From contig JAIOPP010000025.1 in the NCBI GenBank assembly GCA_021413845.1, forward strand, positions 1 through 63,410: 63,410 nt of DNA, read 5' to 3'. Shown here piece after piece: positions 36,698-46,398 of the stretch. The position numbers were made by a program, and so were the translations under genes. This DNA is from Planctomycetia bacterium (lineage in GTDB: Bacteria; Planctomycetota; Planctomycetia; Pirellulales; PNKZ01). The notes beneath the pieces were generated by a model, which was not told the origin of the DNA, made no database searches, and worked only from the letters and a program-made list of their open reading frames with translations. How positions within the stretch are numbered: the stretch's first letter is position 1; every line of letters starts with the position of its first letter.

Positions 36698-37510
36698 TCA
36701 GCTCGCGCGCGTCAGGACTTCCCCTTTGCCGACGGTCAACGCATCGCCGGAGTGCATGCGTAGCTCCGTGGTTGCCAGTCGTTCGTCGACGCTGAAGCCA
36801 CGGGCGCGTAGCTCTGCGAAGTAAAGCCGTAAGAAAGTCGGGTTGCATCGGCCCGCGGCGCGAAACGTCGGGAGCAATTGCGGCGGCCGGCCGAATATGG
36901 CGAGTGTGCCACGACGCATTCCCGCGGCGGCGCGCATGCCGGTCGTTCCGAAGACGAGCATCGTGCCGGCGATCATGTTCCAGGCGGGGAAGTCGCCGGT
37001 GTCGCCTCCGACCGCGATCAAGCCCCGCCGCATCAGATAGCCGGCTTCGCTTCCGGAGTTCTTTTCGATCAAGAGCGTGCCGCCGGTCATTCCTCGCGCG
37101 CTTCCTCGATACGCGGCGCCGGCCTGATCGCCGGCGGAGCCGCGAACATGGATCAGACCCGACTTCATTTCCGCGCCGAGCCAGTCTGCCACGTTGCCCG
37201 CAACATGGATCGCGCCGCCGTGAAGCTCGCTGCCGACATGCCTGCCGGCGTTGCCCTCGATACGCAGCGTTCCGCTTTGCATCTTCGCACCGATCCAATG
37301 CACCCCGGCCAACTCGCCGTGCAACGCAACTTGCTCGTCGCTCGCGTCTCCGGCGACGCGAAACAGTTCGCCGAGCGCCACGCTTTGGTTGCCGTGGAAG
37401 ATCGGGAGCCGCTCGATCGAAGAAGGCGAGAGTGCCTGCAACTTATCCGGCACGATCCCTTCGAGTTCGACCGGCACCGATGTCGTGCCGCGGTAGGTGA
37501 GCGTGAGCAT
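36698..37510 (-). CDS. fhcC: Formylmethanofuran dehydrogenase subunit C-like (FhcC/FwdC)
   Basis: 270 residues, near the usual length. The protein is a right-handed beta-helix of repeated GxxxGxxMxxGxIxVxGxxG units (residues about 90-220: GAKMQSGTLRIEGNAG, GAEMKSGLIHVRGSAG, AAGMRRGTLAIFG). This is diagnostic of subunit C of formylmethanofuran dehydrogenase/formyltransferase-hydrolase. In planctomycetes and methylotrophs the complex handles formyl groups in the tetrahydromethanopterin C1 pathway. No fhcA, B or D gene is in the window. A mobA-like gene is 2.4 kb away. Relatives include glutamate synthase alpha C-terminal domains, but length and repeats favour FhcC. Confidence 0.85.
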   Translation of the reverse strand: MLTLTYRGTTSVPVELEGIVPDKLQALSPSSIERLPIFHGNQSVALGELFRVAGDASDEQVALHGELAGVHWIGAKMQSGTLRIEGNAGRHVGSELHGGAIHVAGNVADWLGAEMKSGLIHVRGSAGDQAGAAYRGSARGMTGGTLLIEKNSGSEAGYLMRRGLIAVGGDTGDFPAWNMIAGTMLVFGTTGMRAAAGMRRGTLAIFGRPPQLLPTFRAAGRCNPTFLRLYFAELRARGFSVDERLATTELRMHSGDALTVGKGEVLTRAS

Positions 37511-37726
37511 GGGCCGAACAAAGAGAAGAAGCGATAAGATAGCGAAGTGATCGTCTCGCGCGACGTCGCACGAATCGAAGTTCGTTCGATTATAGTCCGC
37601 GGTCGGCGCATGTCCTAGTCGGGAGCGACGATCGGTCCCCTTGGCCCGTGCGAAACCGTCGGCGATCGATTATCATCGAATCAGTCAGCGTCGTTCGTCA
37701 TAATCCCTCGTGTGCATCTCTCCGTT

Positions 37727-39937
37727 ATGCATTCTCTCGTTGCCGAGCCGAATCCGCCGGAGCCCGCAACGATCGCCGAACCTTCGCGCTGGTTCGCTCG
37801 GGCCGTGGCGACGATGACGTTTCTCGGCGCGTTCTTGCTCTTTCAAGTGCAGCCGCTGATCGGCAACGTGATCCTGCCGTGGTTCGGCGGCACTCCGACG
37901 GTCTGGACGACGTCGATGTTGTTCTTTCAAGCGATGCTCGTCGTCGGCTACGGCTTCGTATATCTCACGACGCGTTTCTTGCCGCCGAGTTGGCGGAGTG
38001 TATTGTTTATCGCTTGTGCGGCGCTCTCGCTGGCTGCGTTGCCGATCTTGCCCGATGCCCGTTGGAAACCGACTCCCGACACGGACCCGACCGCCGGCGT
38101 GTTGCTCTTGCTGTTCGCTTGCGTCGGGGGGCCATACTTCTTGCTCTCGACGACAGGGCCGGCGACCCAAGAGTGGTTTTCGCGAGCCTTCGCCGGCCGG
38201 TCGCCGTATCGGTTGTATGCGCTCTCGAATCTCGGCTCGCTGCTAGGTCTGCTCACCTATCCGCTGCTAGTCCAGCCGACGCTCGATCTCCCCGTGCAAT
38301 CGCGATTGTGGAGCATCGGCTTCGGCGTGTTTGCGTTGCTGGCCGGGTTCTGCGCTTGGCGCGTACGAGGCTTTGCCGACGTTCCCCTGATCGCCACGCC
38401 GCAGATCGACGAACCCGTGAAGCGACTGGCCGGCAATAAGAAGTCGCGCGTCGAGGCGGTCGCAGAACCGGCGGCCGCCAAGTCGCCTCTGCGCGAATCG
38501 CTCCAATGGCTCGCGCTGTCGATGGGAGGCTCGGTTCTGCTGCTCGGAACGACGAATCATCTCTGCCAAGATGTTTCTTCGTTTCCGATGCTCTGGATCG
38601 CACCGCTCGTCGTTTACCTCACGACCTTCATCATTTGTTTCGATCGGCCTCGCTGGTACGTCCGTTCGTGGCTCGCCGTTCTCACGATGATCTTGGTGCC
38701 GCTTGCTTGCTTGCCGATTCTCGAAGACGCACGTTACGATTTCATGCGCCCTCGGTTCTTGCCGGTCGCAGTCTTGAACCTGGCGATGTTGTTCGTGGGC
38801 TGTATGCTTTGCCACGGCGAGCTTGCTGCCCGTAAGCCGCGCCCGCAACGACTGACGTTTTACTATCTTGTGATCGCCGTCGGCGGCGCGCTCGGCGGGC
38901 TGTTCGTAAGCATTATCGCGCCGCTGATCTACACGCTCTATTGGGAATGGATTCTCGCCTCCCCCGGGCTGTTTCTATTCGCCGCGATCTTGCTGGCCGA
39001 CAATTGGACGAAGGCCGGGTATCTCCATCGGCTCTGGGCGAAAGGGTTGTTCGTCGCCGCGATCGTCGCCGGGTTGCTGCTCGTTGCGCGCAACCATATA
39101 GAACGCAGCGAAACGTATGTGCTCGCTTCGGCTCGCAACTTCTACGGCGTCGTGCAAGTCAGCGGCGTCTACGATGAGAAGAACAGCGACGAGTTGAAAT
39201 GGGCCGTGATGCGGAGCGGGTCGACGCGCCACGGGAGTCAGCTCTTCAAAAGCCCCGCCATCGGCGACAAGGTTCGTCGCATGGCGACCACGTACTACGG
39301 CTCGGATAGCGGCATCGGCCGCGCGTTGTTTCGGGCCCGTGAGTTGCCGAAGCCGCACCGGATCGGAGTCGTCGGCTTAGGGGCGGGCACGCTCGCCACC
39401 TACAGCCGGAGCAACGACATCTTCCACTTCTACGAGATCAATCCGATCGTAGTCGATTTCGCGAAAGAGTATTTCACCTATCTCAAAGATTGCGAAGGGA
39501 AATCCGACGTCTTGCTCGGCGACGCGCGGCTGACCCTCGAAAACGAGCCGCCGCAAGACTACGACTTCTTGATCCTCGATGCGTTTTCGAGCGATGCCAT
39601 TCCCGTGCATCTGCTCACGACGCAAGCCTTCGAGATTTATCTGCGGCATTTGAACGAAGACGGCATCCTCGCGATTCATATTTCCAACAAGTATTTGAAT
39701 CTCGCGCCGGTCGTCGCGGCGGCGGCGAAGCGCTTCGGCTTAGAAGGGACGTTGATCTACAGCCGCGACGATCCCGACACGCTTCAACAAGCGTCTCGGT
39801 GGGTCTTGATGACGCGCCGCACGACGAGCCCGCTGTGGCAACGCTGGTCGCGCGAGGGCGCGAACTCGCTCGACGCTTTCGACACGATCGAGCCTTGGAC
39901 CGACGAGCGCAGCAATCTGTTGGAAATTCTCAAGTAG
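37727..39937 (+). CDS. Membrane-anchored spermidine synthase-like protein (paralogue 2)
   Basis: 736 residues from ATG 37727; GTG 37712 is an in-frame alternative and neither has a strong ribosome site. Architecture equals the protein at 22076-24172: FLLFQVQPLIGNVILPWFGG at the start of about twelve membrane helices, then a Rossmann domain with VVGLGAGTLATYS, YEINPIVV, LLGDARL and ILDAFSSDAIPVHLLT. A cytosolic Lys/Arg-rich loop lies at about 230-255. The two proteins are clear paralogues with different neighbours. Function unassigned. It diverges from the fhcC-like gene and is followed 23 bases later by mobA. Confidence 0.86.
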   Translation: MHSLVAEPNPPEPATIAEPSRWFARAVATMTFLGAFLLFQVQPLIGNVILPWFGGTPTVWTTSMLFFQAMLVVGYGFVYLTTRFLPPSWRSVLFIACAALSLAALPILPDARWKPTPDTDPTAGVLLLLFACVGGPYFLLSTTGPATQEWFSRAFAGRSPYRLYALSNLGSLLGLLTYPLLVQPTLDLPVQSRLWSIGFGVFALLAGFCAWRVRGFADVPLIATPQIDEPVKRLAGNKKSRVEAVAEPAAAKSPLRESLQWLALSMGGSVLLLGTTNHLCQDVSSFPMLWIAPLVVYLTTFIICFDRPRWYVRSWLAVLTMILVPLACLPILEDARYDFMRPRFLPVAVLNLAMLFVGCMLCHGELAARKPRPQRLTFYYLVIAVGGALGGLFVSIIAPLIYTLYWEWILASPGLFLFAAILLADNWTKAGYLHRLWAKGLFVAAIVAGLLLVARNHIERSETYVLASARNFYGVVQVSGVYDEKNSDELKWAVMRSGSTRHGSQLFKSPAIGDKVRRMATTYYGSDSGIGRALFRARELPKPHRIGVVGLGAGTLATYSRSNDIFHFYEINPIVVDFAKEYFTYLKDCEGKSDVLLGDARLTLENEPPQDYDFLILDAFSSDAIPVHLLTTQAFEIYLRHLNEDGILAIHISNKYLNLAPVVAAAAKRFGLEGTLIYSRDDPDTLQQASRWVLMTRRTTSPLWQRWSREGANSLDAFDTIEPWTDERSNLLEILK

Positions 39938-39960
39938 GACCGACAGGGCGAGCCACGCAT

Positions 39961-40608
39961 GCCGACGCAATGGGGAGCGATTATCGTCTGCGGCGGAAAG
40001 AGTAGCCGGATGGGAACCGCGAAGGCGTGGCTGCCGTTCGGCTCCGAGTTGATTTTGCCGCGCATCGTGCGGATCGTCGGCGAAGCGATCGCGGGGCCGA
40101 TCGTCGTCGTCGCGGCCCGCGGCCAGGCGTTGCCGCCGCTAGTCGGCGAAATTGCCGTCGTCGTCGACGAGCAAGAAGATTGTGGCCCGCTCGAAGGATT
40201 GCGCGTCGGCCTCGCGGCACTGCGGGGTCGTGCGGGAGTTGCCGGCGCGTCCGCTTGTGCGTACGCCGTCAGTTGCGATGTCCCCCTCTTAAAGCCGGAG
40301 CTGATTCGTCGCATCTGCGCGGCTCTCGACGAGGAACCTTCGTTGGCTGCCGCGGTTCCTCGTTGCGGCGGCTTTTTGCACCCGCTCGCTGCGGCTTATC
40401 GGATCGAGGCCGTACTGCCGCACGTCGAGCGACTCGTCGCCGCGAGAAAGTTGCGGGCCGCGGGCTTGTTCGAGGAAATCCGTACGCGCATCGTCGACGA
40501 AGCGGAGCTCCGCGTGCTCGATCCCTCGCTCGCCGGCCTGCGCACGATGAACACGCCCGAGGAATACGAAGCCGCGCTCCGAATCGCCGGCTTGGCGTCG
40601 GGCTAGTT
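39961..40608 (+). CDS. mobA: Molybdenum cofactor guanylyltransferase-like protein (MobA family)
   Basis: About 215 residues; start ATG lies 23 bases after the preceding stop (position good to two or three bases). The nucleotidyltransferase loop CGGKSSRMGTAK is at residues 11-22, with the expected Lys. A later VSCDVPLL carries the metal-binding Asp, and HPLAAAYRIE matches the family. MobA links GMP to molybdopterin, giving the guanine dinucleotide cofactor that formylmethanofuran dehydrogenase and other Mo/W enzymes need. CTP- or other NTP-transferases are alternatives, but the loop best fits MobA. Confidence 0.82.
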
Positions 40609-40668
40609 CCGCGTCTGGAGATCGGCGCCTCTTGACCGCGGTTTGCTGCGCCGCGTATTCTGCTCGAC

Positions 40669-41145
40669 GTGAACTACGAACCGCTATTCCACGTCGTCCT
40701 CTTTCAGCCCGAGATCCCGCACAATACGGGAAGCGTCGGGCGCACGTGCGTGGCCGTCGGCGCGAAGCTCTGGCTCGTTCGTCCGCTCGGCTTTCGGGTC
40801 GACGACTACTATTTACGCCGCGCGGGCCTCGACTATTGGGAGCGTTTGGAGTGGGAAGTGGTCGACGATTGGGCTCAGCTCTGCGAGCGCCTGCCCGTCC
40901 GGCAATTCTATTATTTCACGAAGACCTCGACGCGGACTTACAGCGACGTCGCTTACGCGCGCGACGATGTGCTCGTCTTCGGTTGCGAAACCAAGGGGTT
41001 GCCGCCGTCGCTGCTCGAAGAGAACCGAGACCGTGCGCTGAAGATCCCGATCCGTTCGGCGGTGCGTAGTTTGAACCTGTCGAACAGCGCCGCGATCGTC
41101 ATCTATGAGGCGGTGCGGCAGCTCGGCGTGACGTTCGACGGCTGA
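40669..41145 (+). CDS. trmL: tRNA (cytidine/uridine-34 2'-O)-methyltransferase TrmL
   Basis: 158 residues from GTG 40669, the usual TrmL length. SPOUT motifs: FQPEIPHNTGSVGRTCVAVG at the N-terminus, VFGCETKGLPPSLLEE in the middle and IPIRSAVRSLNLSNSAAI at the C-terminus, which forms the trefoil-knot SAM site. TrmL methylates the wobble ribose of some leucine tRNAs as a homodimer. It follows mobA by about 60 bases and may be cotranscribed. Confidence 0.93.
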   Translation: MNYEPLFHVVLFQPEIPHNTGSVGRTCVAVGAKLWLVRPLGFRVDDYYLRRAGLDYWERLEWEVVDDWAQLCERLPVRQFYYFTKTSTRTYSDVAYARDDVLVFGCETKGLPPSLLEENRDRALKIPIRSAVRSLNLSNSAAIVIYEAVRQLGVTFDG

Positions 41146-41273
41146 AGTCGCGGAATTCCGCGCTGCGCGACCCATTGCAATTTGGCGATCGGTTGCGGAA
41201 AATCGCTCGTTCACCGTGCGCTATCTTTCGTTTAACAGCTTTCGTTTAACAGACCGAACTCCGGATATCAGCC

Positions 41274-42323
41274 ATGCCCGTTCTTTCCGCCGCCGCGTTG
41301 ACCGAAATGTCGCAGAAGATGCTCGCAGCCGGAGGGGTCGGCGGTACGGAAGCCGACCTCGTCGCGAAGAGTTTGGTCGAAGCGAACCTCTGCGGCCACG
41401 ATTCGCACGGCGTCATGCGTCTGCCGTACTACATCGATTGCGTGGCGAAAAAAGAAGTCGTGCCGGGCGTCGAACTCCACATCATTCGCGAGAGCGATTC
41501 ACTCGTCTCGGCGGACGGCAACTGGGGCTTCGGCCAAACGCAGGCCCGCCGGTTGATGGACTTGCTCATCGCCAAAGCGCAGCAGACCGGCGTCGGCGTC
41601 GGTACGTTGATTCGTTGCGGCCACATCGGCCGGCTCGGTGAATACTGCGAGCAAGCCGCGGCGGCCGGCATGGTGTCGATGCTGATGGTGAACACGCACG
41701 GCGTCGCGCGGCGCGTCGCCCCCGTCGGCGGTACGGCCCCTCGCTTGGGAACCAACCCGCTCGGCATCGGCGTGCCCTCGAAGGACGGCACGCTCATTCT
41801 CGACTTCGGCACCAGCGCCACGGCGGAAGGAAAAGTACGCGTGAAGAAGATCGCCGGCCAACAAGTGCCCGACGGTTGGCTGCTCGATAGCGACGGCAAG
41901 CCGACGAACGATCCCAACACGCTCTACGGCACCCCGCCGGGCACGATTTTGCCGATGGGAGGCAACCAAGCCTATAAAGGCTTCGGCCTCGCGATGATGA
42001 TCGAGATTTTCTCCGGCGCTCTTTCCGGCGGCGTCACGATCCGCGAGAAGCCGATCAACCAAAACGGCAACTGCGTGTTCATGCAGGTTATCAATCCGGC
42101 GGCGCTCGGAGGAGCGGAGCACTTCGCGGCGGAAGTCACGCAGTTGAACGCGTTCGTCCGAAGCTGCCCCCGCATGGATGGGGTGCCGGAGATTCTCTTG
42201 CCCGGCGATCCGGAACGCCGGACGTTCGCCGAGCGCTCGAAGAACGGCGTGCCGCTCGACGACGGCAACTGGAACCAGCTTAAAGCCCTGGCCGATAAGC
42301 TCGGCGTGGCGACGAGCGTGTAG
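41274..42323 (+). CDS. Malate/L-lactate dehydrogenase-family (Ldh) oxidoreductase
   Basis: 349 residues, typical length. Family motifs: SLVEANLCGHDSHGVMRLPYY with the catalytic-type His, SADGNWGFGQTQARR, a GRLGEYCEQAA segment, GTNPLGIGVP, and KGFGLAMMIEI near the C-terminus. These NAD(P)-dependent enzymes reduce 2-oxoacids such as malate, lactate, ureidoglycolate or 3-dehydrogulonate and differ from the classical MDH fold. The substrate is not readable here. It is a single gene with 128-base and 194-base gaps either side. Confidence 0.9.
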   Translation: MPVLSAAALTEMSQKMLAAGGVGGTEADLVAKSLVEANLCGHDSHGVMRLPYYIDCVAKKEVVPGVELHIIRESDSLVSADGNWGFGQTQARRLMDLLIAKAQQTGVGVGTLIRCGHIGRLGEYCEQAAAAGMVSMLMVNTHGVARRVAPVGGTAPRLGTNPLGIGVPSKDGTLILDFGTSATAEGKVRVKKIAGQQVPDGWLLDSDGKPTNDPNTLYGTPPGTILPMGGNQAYKGFGLAMMIEIFSGALSGGVTIREKPINQNGNCVFMQVINPAALGGAEHFAAEVTQLNAFVRSCPRMDGVPEILLPGDPERRTFAERSKNGVPLDDGNWNQLKALADKLGVATSV

Positions 42324-42517
42324 CAGAGTTGGTCTAGCGAGAAACTTGAGAAGTTCGCAGCGTAGGCGATCCCTGCGATGTGCGCGCACTCGTCGCAGCG
42401 GACGGCCGATCGATTTCCGCTCGTCGTCATCTTAGGGTCGGCATGTTATGCTAGACAGGCGAGCAATCCGTTCGTCGAAGCTGACTTATCTCTCCGCGCC
42501 CCGACTATGAGAACGCC

Positions 42518-44938
42518 GTGACTGTCGTTTCCTCCGTCCGTGCTTTGCTATTACTGTTCGCGCTCGGAGGAGTCGTTGCGGCGGCCGAGGCACCGCCGGC
42601 AGCCGCGTTGGATCCGAAAGTGCAGGCGTATTTCAAGACGCACTGCCTGAATTGCCACGGTGCCGACGCGACGAAGAGCGACTTTCGGATCGATACCTTA
42701 TCTCCGAAGGTCGGGCACGAAGACACTCCGCAGTGGCTTGAGATCATGGAGCGGATCAGCTCCGGCGAGATGCCGCCGAAGGACGTGAAGAATCGCCCGA
42801 CGGCCGAAGAGAGTGCCCGGATCGTCGAATGGCTTGCCGGCCGGATCAAGGAAGGAGAAGCCGCGCGCATGGCGGCGCGCGGTCGTGTTTCCTACAACCG
42901 GCTGACGCGCGATGAGTATGTGAATACGGTGCGCGACCTGATCGGCGTCCACTTCGATGCGACCGATCCAGGGGGCTTTCTGGAAGATCCGGAATGGCAC
43001 GGCTTCGAGCGGATCGGCTCCGTCCTAACGCTCTCGCCGTCGAACGTCGAAAAGTATTTCTCCGCCGCCGAGACGGTGCTGGCCGAAGCCTATCCGGCCG
43101 TGCAGCCGAAGTTTCTCGAAGCCTCGAAGCGGGCCGTCGCGGAAAACGAAATCGATGAGTCGCATCGCGAACGTCTGCGCGGCCTGGGTCTGCTCGACAA
43201 GGTGCGCTACGAGTTGTGGGCCGGCGACGTCTTTCGCGGTTCCGTTGCGGAGGCGCTGCCGGAAGCCGGCATCTATGAGATCAGCTACACCCTCAGCGGA
43301 TTGAAGCCCGAGAAAGGGCGCGCGCCGCGCTTATTCGTCTACGAGACCAAGCTCGACCGCGTGCTGCATGAGCAAGATGTCGTCGCGCCGGAAGATAAAC
43401 CGATCACGGTCACCTTCCGCACCCATCTGCCGCAGGGGCGGCCGAACATTTTCGTAATCAATGAAATTCCCGGGCCGTCGAACACGCCGCGCTCGGGCCG
43501 CCACGGTCGGCGACCTTTCGTCAGTACGAAAGACGGCCGTATTCCTTGGCAGATGAAGCTGACCGACGAACAAGGTCGTGCGCGGTACCCGTTTCTTATT
43601 TTGGATTCCATCTCGTTTCGCGGGCCGATCATTTCGGCGGAAGAACGCAAACGTCGCGACGAATACTTTCCGCGCGAAGCAGGCAACCTCTCGCAAGTGC
43701 GCGTAGGGCTCGGCAAGATGGCACGGCGCGCGTTCCGGCGGCCAGTCACGTCGGAAGAACTGGACGGTTACGTCGGCATCGTGCAAGCTGAACTCGCGGC
43801 GAAAGAAAAATTCCCCGACGCCGTGAAGGCCGGCATGCTCGCGATCCTCTGCTCGAAAAGCTTCCTTTTCCTGGCCGAAGGAGACGAAGACTCGGATCGC
43901 GCGACGTTGAACGACTGGGAGATCGCCTCAAGATTATCGTATCTCCTCTGGAGCACGATGCCGGACGACGAGCTCTTCGCGCTCGCCGAACAAGGCAAGC
44001 TGCGCGACAAGGCCGAGCGGGCGAAGCAAGTCGCGCGGATGCTGGCCGACCCTCGCGCCCAGCGGTTCGCCGATTCGTTCGCTACCCAATGGCTGCACCT
44101 CCGCAAAGTAGGGCAGTTCCCGCCCGACAAGAAAATTTATCCCGAGTACGACAAGCACTTGGAAAAGAGCATGGTCGGAGAAACGACGGCGTTTTTCCGG
44201 CAAGTACTTCAAAGCGGTCTCACGCTCCGCGAGTTTCTCAACTCCGACTGGAGCATGTTGAACGGCCGTCTCGCGCAGTTCTACGGTCTGCCGGCCGGAA
44301 CCGTCGTGGGAGACGACTTTCAGCGCATCGCGCTGCCGGCCGAGAGTCGGCGCGGCGGGCTCCTCACGCAAGCGGCGATCTTGTCGCTCACTTCCGACGG
44401 CACACGGCATCGACCCGTCCATCGCGGCAAATGGGTTTCGGAAGCGATCTTCGGCAAGACCCCTCCGCCGCCGCCGGCGAATGTCGACCCGATCGCCCCG
44501 AATCCGATCGACGCGCCGAAAGCGACGTTGCGCATGAAGCTGGAAGCGCACATCCACGATGCGCGCTGCGCTTCGTGCCATAGCAAGATCGACCCTCTCG
44601 GGCTCGCCTTCGAGAATTACGACGCGATCGGTCGCTGGCGCACGGAAGAAGTCGTCGAAGGTACAGGCGACAATCCCAAGGTCGATGCCTCCGGCAAATT
44701 CCCGGACGGACGTAGTTACGCGACGCCCGAAGAGTTCAAGCAATTGCTGTCGGCCGATATCGACACGTTCAACGCCGCGTTCGTCGAGAAACTCGCCACG
44801 TACGGTCTTCGCCGCTCAATGTCGTTCGACGATCGTGACGAGTTGGCGGCGATCGCCGCCGCCGGCCGCGCGAAGGATTATCGCCTGCGAGACATTATCG
44901 AGGCGTTGGTTGTTTCGGATTTATTCGTGAAACGCTAA
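42518..44938 (+). CDS. DUF1587/1595/1592/1588/1585 cytochrome-like secreted protein
   Basis: 806 residues from GTG 42518 with a signal peptide (1-23). A haem-binding CLNCH begins at residue 43 inside a cytochrome-like PSCyt part. The planctomycetal domain string follows: DUF1587 ([16 protein letters not shown], about 128), an unusual sugar-binding-like insert (about 210-380), DUF1595 ([18 protein letters not shown]), DUF1592 ([17 protein letters not shown]), DUF1588 ([23 protein letters not shown], then [19 protein letters not shown]) and DUF1585 ([11 protein letters not shown]). Such proteins are almost always next to a DUF1552 gene, as here (37-base gap). Suspected periplasmic role in polysaccharide or other polymer use; not proven. 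Confidence 0.92.
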   Translation: MTVVSSVRALLLLFALGGVVAAAEAPPAAALDPKVQAYFKTHCLNCHGADATKSDFRIDTLSPKVGHEDTPQWLEIMERISSGEMPPKDVKNRPTAEESARIVEWLAGRIKEGEAARMAARGRVSYNRLTRDEYVNTVRDLIGVHFDATDPGGFLEDPEWHGFERIGSVLTLSPSNVEKYFSAAETVLAEAYPAVQPKFLEASKRAVAENEIDESHRERLRGLGLLDKVRYELWAGDVFRGSVAEALPEAGIYEISYTLSGLKPEKGRAPRLFVYETKLDRVLHEQDVVAPEDKPITVTFRTHLPQGRPNIFVINEIPGPSNTPRSGRHGRRPFVSTKDGRIPWQMKLTDEQGRARYPFLILDSISFRGPIISAEERKRRDEYFPREAGNLSQVRVGLGKMARRAFRRPVTSEELDGYVGIVQAELAAKEKFPDAVKAGMLAILCSKSFLFLAEGDEDSDRATLNDWEIASRLSYLLWSTMPDDELFALAEQGKLRDKAERAKQVARMLADPRAQRFADSFATQWLHLRKVGQFPPDKKIYPEYDKHLEKSMVGETTAFFRQVLQSGLTLREFLNSDWSMLNGRLAQFYGLPAGTVVGDDFQRIALPAESRRGGLLTQAAILSLTSDGTRHRPVHRGKWVSEAIFGKTPPPPPANVDPIAPNPIDAPKATLRMKLEAHIHDARCASCHSKIDPLGLAFENYDAIGRWRTEEVVEGTGDNPKVDASGKFPDGRSYATPEEFKQLLSADIDTFNAAFVEKLATYGLRRSMSFDDRDELAAIAAAGRAKDYRLRDIIEALVVSDLFVKR

Positions 44939-44975
44939 ACAAGATCACCGCTTCTTTACCTCAGGATCAAGCACG

Positions 44976-46346
44976 ATGAGCAACATCAACCTCCGGCGCT
45001 GGCGCATGAATCGACGTCAGATGTTGCGCGGCCTGGGCGTGACGATGGCTTTGCCGCTGCTCGACTGCATGGCCGCTGCCGAGCCGGCGGCGTCGTCGAA
45101 GCCGAAGCGGAGCGTGTTTCTTTACATTCCCAATGGCGTGAACACGCTCACTTGGCAGATCGAAAAGGCAGGCACCGACTTCCGTTTCAGCTTGCCTCTG
45201 GAATCGCTCGAGCGCCATCGAGCCGACGTGACGCCGATCTCCGGCTTGCACCACCCGCTGGTTCTCGGCAAGCATCACAATTGCGACAAGGTGTGGCTCA
45301 CCGGAGCCGATGTGCCGGGCGACGGCGGCGCGTTTCGCAACACCGTGTCGGTCGATCAGCTCATGGCCGAGGTACAAGGGCAGACGACCCGATACGCCTC
45401 GCTCGAGATGGCGATCGAAGGGCACTCGCTCGCGTGGTCGCGCGACGGCATTCAGATTCCGGCCGAGCGGAATACTCAAGCGATTTTCAATATGCTCTTC
45501 GGCGTCGAGCGCGAGAGCAATGAGTCGATTCGCCGCCGGCTCACGCGCCGCGGCAGCATTCTCGATCTCGTCGCCGACGACGCCAAACGAGTGACGGGCA
45601 AGCTCGGCAGCAAAGACCGCAACAAGTTGGACGAATACCTCACGGCCGTGCGTCAGGTCGAAGTGCGCACGCAGCGTGCCGACTCCTGGCTGAACATTCC
45701 GAAGCCGAAGCTCGAAGGGGGCGATGCGGCGCGCTTGAACCGCAAGCTCGATCTGCGCGCCGTGACGGAATACCACCGCCTGTTTTATGATCTCATGGTC
45801 ATGGCGCTGCAAACGGATTCCACGCGCGTCATCAGCTGCATGATTTGCAGCGAATCCAATGGCGGTTCCATTCCCGACATCGGCATCTCGCAGACTCGGC
45901 ACGGCTTGTCGCATCACAACGGCGATCCCGAGCAGCTGCGTCGTCTCACGCAGACCGACACGTTTCTCGTCGAACAACTCAGCTACTTTCTCGATCAGCT
46001 CAAGGCGCATAAGGAAGAAGACGGCCGTTCGCTGCTCGACACTACGCAAGTGCTGTGGGGAAGCGGCATGGCCTACGGACACAGCCACGGCAACGCCAAC
46101 CTGCCGACGTTGCTCGCCGGCGGCCGCGCGTTGGGCTACAAGCACGGCACCCATCTCGACTTCAACTTGCCGAAGATCGGCAAATACGACGTCGCCGATG
46201 CCAACGCCCACTATCGCGTCTGCTCCCGTCCGGTCGACGGCGATGCGCGGCTCAGCAACCTGTTTCTCACCATGCTGCAGCGCGTCGACTTCCCGACGGA
46301 CAAGTTTCAAGACAGCGTTCGCCCCCTGTCGGAAATCGTCGCGTAA
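44976..46346 (+). CDS. DUF1552 Tat-exported protein
   Basis: 456 residues, ATG 44976. Twin-arginine-type leader: [19 protein letters not shown] (11-29). The mature part contains [37 protein letters not shown], and later MICSESNGG and [31 protein letters not shown], family hallmarks related to the alkaline-phosphatase-like DUF1501 fold. Tat export suggests folding with a cofactor in the cytosol. It forms an operon with the DUF1592 gene upstream and a hypothetical 52 bases downstream. Confidence 0.92.
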   Translation: MSNINLRRWRMNRRQMLRGLGVTMALPLLDCMAAAEPAASSKPKRSVFLYIPNGVNTLTWQIEKAGTDFRFSLPLESLERHRADVTPISGLHHPLVLGKHHNCDKVWLTGADVPGDGGAFRNTVSVDQLMAEVQGQTTRYASLEMAIEGHSLAWSRDGIQIPAERNTQAIFNMLFGVERESNESIRRRLTRRGSILDLVADDAKRVTGKLGSKDRNKLDEYLTAVRQVEVRTQRADSWLNIPKPKLEGGDAARLNRKLDLRAVTEYHRLFYDLMVMALQTDSTRVISCMICSESNGGSIPDIGISQTRHGLSHHNGDPEQLRRLTQTDTFLVEQLSYFLDQLKAHKEEDGRSLLDTTQVLWGSGMAYGHSHGNANLPTLLAGGRALGYKHGTHLDFNLPKIGKYDVADANAHYRVCSRPVDGDARLSNLFLTMLQRVDFPTDKFQDSVRPLSEIVA

Positions 46347-46398
46347 GAATAAGAACTCGGAACCCGCGGGCCTGCGCTCGGCGGCTGATGGACTACCT

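Noticed and set aside
45859-46398. N-terminal extension of the third operon gene
   Set aside because: It lies in a different frame over the DUF1552 gene; the signal peptide at 46399 marks the real start.
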